DNA from: Gimesia alba
GTDB taxonomy: Bacteria; Planctomycetota; Planctomycetia; Planctomycetales; Planctomycetaceae
Reading direction: 5' to 3'
NCBI RefSeq assembly: GCF_007744675.1
Contig: NZ_CP036269.1
Coordinates: 6,889,917-6,953,916, forward strand
DNA: 64,000 nt
The position numbers were made by a program, and so were the translations under genes. Every line of letters starts with the position of its first letter. The first letter of the stretch is position 1. Below the pieces are notes generated by a model. The model was not told the DNA's origin. It saw only the letters and a program-made list of their open reading frames with translations, and did no database searches. Below, one piece after another: positions 61,793-64,000 of this stretch.

Positions 61793-62242
61793 ATGACTAC
61801 AGACGAAATTTTGCTTCATCGATACTGTCAAGACGGCGATCCAGCCGCATTCCGGGAACTGATAGACCGGTATGCGGGAATGGTCTACCGTATCGGTCTG
61901 CGCGTGACGGGCGACAAGCACACGGCGGAAGATCTGTGTCAGGAGTGTTTTCTGGAACTCACCCGCAAAGCGTACATGGTGCGAGAGAACATTGCCGGAT
62001 GGCTGCACGCATCGGCGACAAGTCGATCGTTAAACATTGTTCGGTCGCGCAAGCGGAGAACACACCGGGAACAAGTCGCAGCAAATTCTTCGATCGTTAT
62101 GACGGAATCGTCCGAGTGGAGCGAAATTCAGCCACTCATAGACCGGGCCCTGAATGGGTTAGCCGATGACCTGCGATTGCCCATTGTCCTGCACTATCTG
62201 CAAGGCAAGACACAGCAACAGGTGGCAGAGCAACTGGGGTGA
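61793..62242 (+). CDS. ECF sigma factor, N-terminal part (ends at a frameshift)
   Basis: A 149-aa product with region 2 (ALFRELIDRYAGMVYRIGLRVTGDKHTAEDLCQECFLEL-type, about 18-55) and the first half of region 4 (LADDLRLPIVLHYLQGKTQQQVAEQLG). It stops in the middle of the region 4 helix-turn-helix at TGA (62240-62242). The next base frame (-1) continues the helix at once as VTQATMSRRLQRGIEQVRNRLR. So the true gene is interrupted by a one-base shift in a GGGG run (62236-62239). It may be a real mutation, a sequence error, or a site where ribosomes slip. See the next entry for the rest. Confidence 0.85.
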   Translation: MTTDEILLHRYCQDGDPAAFRELIDRYAGMVYRIGLRVTGDKHTAEDLCQECFLELTRKAYMVRENIAGWLHASATSRSLNIVRSRKRRTHREQVAANSSIVMTESSEWSEIQPLIDRALNGLADDLRLPIVLHYLQGKTQQQVAEQLG

Positions 62243-64000
62243 CTCAGGCGACAATGTCGCGTCGGCTGCAACGCGGTATAGAACAGGTTCGTAACCGACT
62301 CCGGAGCTTTGGTGTGATGACAACCATCGCGGCTGTGACGTCGTTCTTCGGAGAAAGTTCTGCACAGGCCGCGTCGAATTCACTCACCGCATCGTTGGCG
62401 AAGATCGGAATTGGCGGGGTGGGCGTGACTGTTGCCAAATCCACGCCGGGAGGACTGCTCCCATTTGCTGTCACGCTCGGGGCGATTGCCGGTAACGTAT
62501 GGTTGTTTCTGTTTCTGAAAGGCTGGGTTCTGCTATTGTTTGTGGTTATCGGGATCGCCCTGTTAATGCGACCGCCGGCCTGGATCCGTGAACTCTTTCG
62601 AGCGCAGGCTTTCGGACGCGATTACGCCGCTCATCCAATGTATCCCTTCCGACGCTGGACCTGGACGATTCCTCCAGCCAACTGGAAACAGCGACTGTTT
62701 GTGTTGACTTATGTCGGTATTACGTTCGGCCTTGTGGCTTTAAAGGATCCCGCGAAATTCACAGCAAGACCCGGTTTTGTTGTGGCATTTGGATTGATGG
62801 CCACATTGTTTCTGACGCTTGCGGTGCGGCTTGCCTGGCGCATCTGGACGCTGCGCAACCAACCGCTAACTGCCGCGGATCAGTTGACCGAACAGCGACC
62901 TCAGTGGGCCTTATGGGAGATTCTGGTCGGGGCCTCTTGTTTCATCGTCATTGCCGTAAGCTGGCTGTCGAGTGTGCCGCGCGAAGAACTCTTCAGTTTC
63001 TCAATCGGAACGGTTTTGTTCTGGTCCTGGTTTGTCGCGTGCTCCGGTCTTGCTGTCTGGGAACTGATTGAACGCTGGCAAAAACAGAACAAGGGTGATG
63101 TTATATTCAGCAACGCAGTCTCCAGCGAGGACAGTGTCGACATCAAGCCGGTCGCACGGCGCTATCACGTCATCTTGATTGGCGGTCTTTTGTCATGGGT
63201 TGTCGCATTTTTGTCATTGGCCATGCTGCAGTCAGTGATTTTACCCGAGCGACCGGTACAGAGTGAGCCAGTTGTTTATCGTTACACGCAGGACGGTACG
63301 CGTGTCAGAGTCGAGGTGCCGTCTGCCTTCAAACCACCAGTGCCCTCGAAAGGCCTGCCCTCGCAACTTGTGATGACAGCCGGCATGGGATTCCTCTTCA
63401 GTCTCCTGTTGCTGCGACGAGTTATCAAAATACGGCTCGTACTACCACGACTCGTCTGGCTGCCGCTCCTGGCGGTCAGTAGTCTGGCAGTCGCACTGGG
63501 GGCAGGTCTGACGGCAAACGCAATCTGGGCAACGGAAACCAAACAGAAAGCCCACACAAAAATCGACATACCGGAAATCCTTCCCCATCAGAAGCCGGTG
63601 TTCAAACCGAGTCCTTCGGAACTGGCGCGAATCCGAAAATACGCAGCCGAGTCAGCCATCATCACGCTGCCCGAGGAACGAATTCCTGACGGCTGGTACC
63701 TCATGCGGTATGACAACGGCTTCCCGATGCCCATGCCTAAGGAAATATTGCCTGCGAAAATTTTGATCCAGCTTGGATTAACTGATGTTCCAGAACTAAA
63801 ATTTGTCGACGCGACTCTCATGCGAATCTATATGAATCCATTCGTCCTGGGTGACCTCGACAGCTTCTGCGCTGTTTATGCATTCTGCTGCAGCAATGCG
63901 GAAGAAGCACGCCGACTCAACAGTGCATGGGAAAATCGAGGCATCTGTAAGGGCCGTTTAGTGATTTTCGTCTACGGACGCAAAGGACTGCGGGCCCCCA
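62239..64000 (+). CDS. C-terminal part of the same sigma factor, membrane protein; runs off the window
   Basis: In the -1 frame the sequence stays open from 62239 to the window end (587 codons, no stop). It first completes the sigma region 4 helix-turn-helix (VTQATMSRRLQRGIEQVRNRLR). A small linker and about eight hydrophobic segments follow (coding approx. 62458-62570, 62695-62740, 62774-62840, 62915-62970, 63001-63060, 63160-63240, 63365-63420, 63455-63530), then a soluble part from about 63540. Planctomycete ECF sigma factors with long membrane tails are known, where the tail may act as a built-in anti-sigma or sensor. Only the frameshift separates it from the upstream part. The 3' end is outside the window. 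Confidence 0.8.
   Translation, partial: MTQATMSRRLQRGIEQVRNRLRSFGVMTTIAAVTSFFGESSAQAASNSLTASLAKIGIGGVGVTVAKSTPGGLLPFAVTLGAIAGNVWLFLFLKGWVLLLFVVIGIALLMRPPAWIRELFRAQAFGRDYAAHPMYPFRRWTWTIPPANWKQRLFVLTYVGITFGLVALKDPAKFTARPGFVVAFGLMATLFLTLAVRLAWRIWTLRNQPLTAADQLTEQRPQWALWEILVGASCFIVIAVSWLSSVPREELFSFSIGTVLFWSWFVACSGLAVWELIERWQKQNKGDVIFSNAVSSEDSVDIKPVARRYHVILIGGLLSWVVAFLSLAMLQSVILPERPVQSEPVVYRYTQDGTRVRVEVPSAFKPPVPSKGLPSQLVMTAGMGFLFSLLLLRRVIKIRLVLPRLVWLPLLAVSSLAVALGAGLTANAIWATETKQKAHTKIDIPEILPHQKPVFKPSPSELARIRKYAAESAIITLPEERIPDGWYLMRYDNGFPMPMPKEILPAKILIQLGLTDVPELKFVDATLMRIYMNPFVLGDLDSFCAVYAFCCSNAEEARRLNSAWENRGICKGRLVIFVYGRKGLRAP

Overview
The window reads as chromosomal DNA of a planctomycete, most probably Gimesia or a close relative. 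This rests on family content rather than a database search. It has three DUF1559 proteins with a pilin-like N-terminus, an adjacent DUF1800/DUF1501 pair, TTR-like lipoproteins, a DUF1080 protein, a BlaI/M56 pair, several leucine-rich, HEAT and ankyrin repeat proteins, an ECF sigma factor with a long membrane C-terminus, and housekeeping genes in small scattered groups. Menaquinone appears to be made by the futalosine route (mqnD) and thymidylate by ThyX.

Layout. 1-6 kb: end of a tRNA-Pro, an ankyrin lipoprotein and a large HrpA helicase. 6-12 kb: a LarA-like/RraA-like pair on the minus strand, a membrane-anchored FlgG-like protein, an SRPBCC protein and miaA. 12-19 kb: a compact plus-strand run mqnD - SDR - nadB - SDR - LRR protein, then a cytoplasmic hybrid histidine kinase. 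19-29 kb: acyl-CoA desaturase, small membrane proteins including a cysteine-less thioredoxin-like protein, LRR and HEAT repeat proteins, a methyltransferase and a TIM-barrel isomerase. 29-34 kb: DUF1080 protein and two paralogous membrane-anchored von Willebrand A proteins. 34-41 kb: DUF456 protein, DUF1559/lipoprotein genes, an esterase, an HD protein and a Tat-exported HAD protein. 41-48 kb: rpsU, thyX, a Gfo/Idh/MocA oxidoreductase, a YbgC-type thioesterase, purF, and proB with a small membrane protein. 48-52 kb: repeat-rich DNA holding a complete IS630-type element, then a DUF1559/lipoprotein pair. 52-59 kb: BlaI repressor, M56 sensor with a large C-terminal beta-domain region, DUF1800 and DUF1501, all in one direction behind a promoter with two tandem operators. 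59-64 kb: a secreted esterase, an SdiA-regulated-like protein, and an ECF sigma factor split by a -1 frameshift whose long membrane part runs off the end.

Intergenic DNA is full of short dispersed palindromes. The most striking is a ~76-bp inverted repeat with CTAG in each arm (five copies). Three of the five are interrupted exactly at CTAG: one by the IS630 element (TA duplicated) and two by the same ~193-bp MITE-like element (CTAG duplicated).

The best candidates for something not well described are the nested mobile elements, the BlaI/M56/DUF1800/DUF1501 unit, the membrane-anchored FlgG-like protein, the VWA pair, and the frameshifted sigma factor. No CRISPR array, prophage or known defence system was seen.
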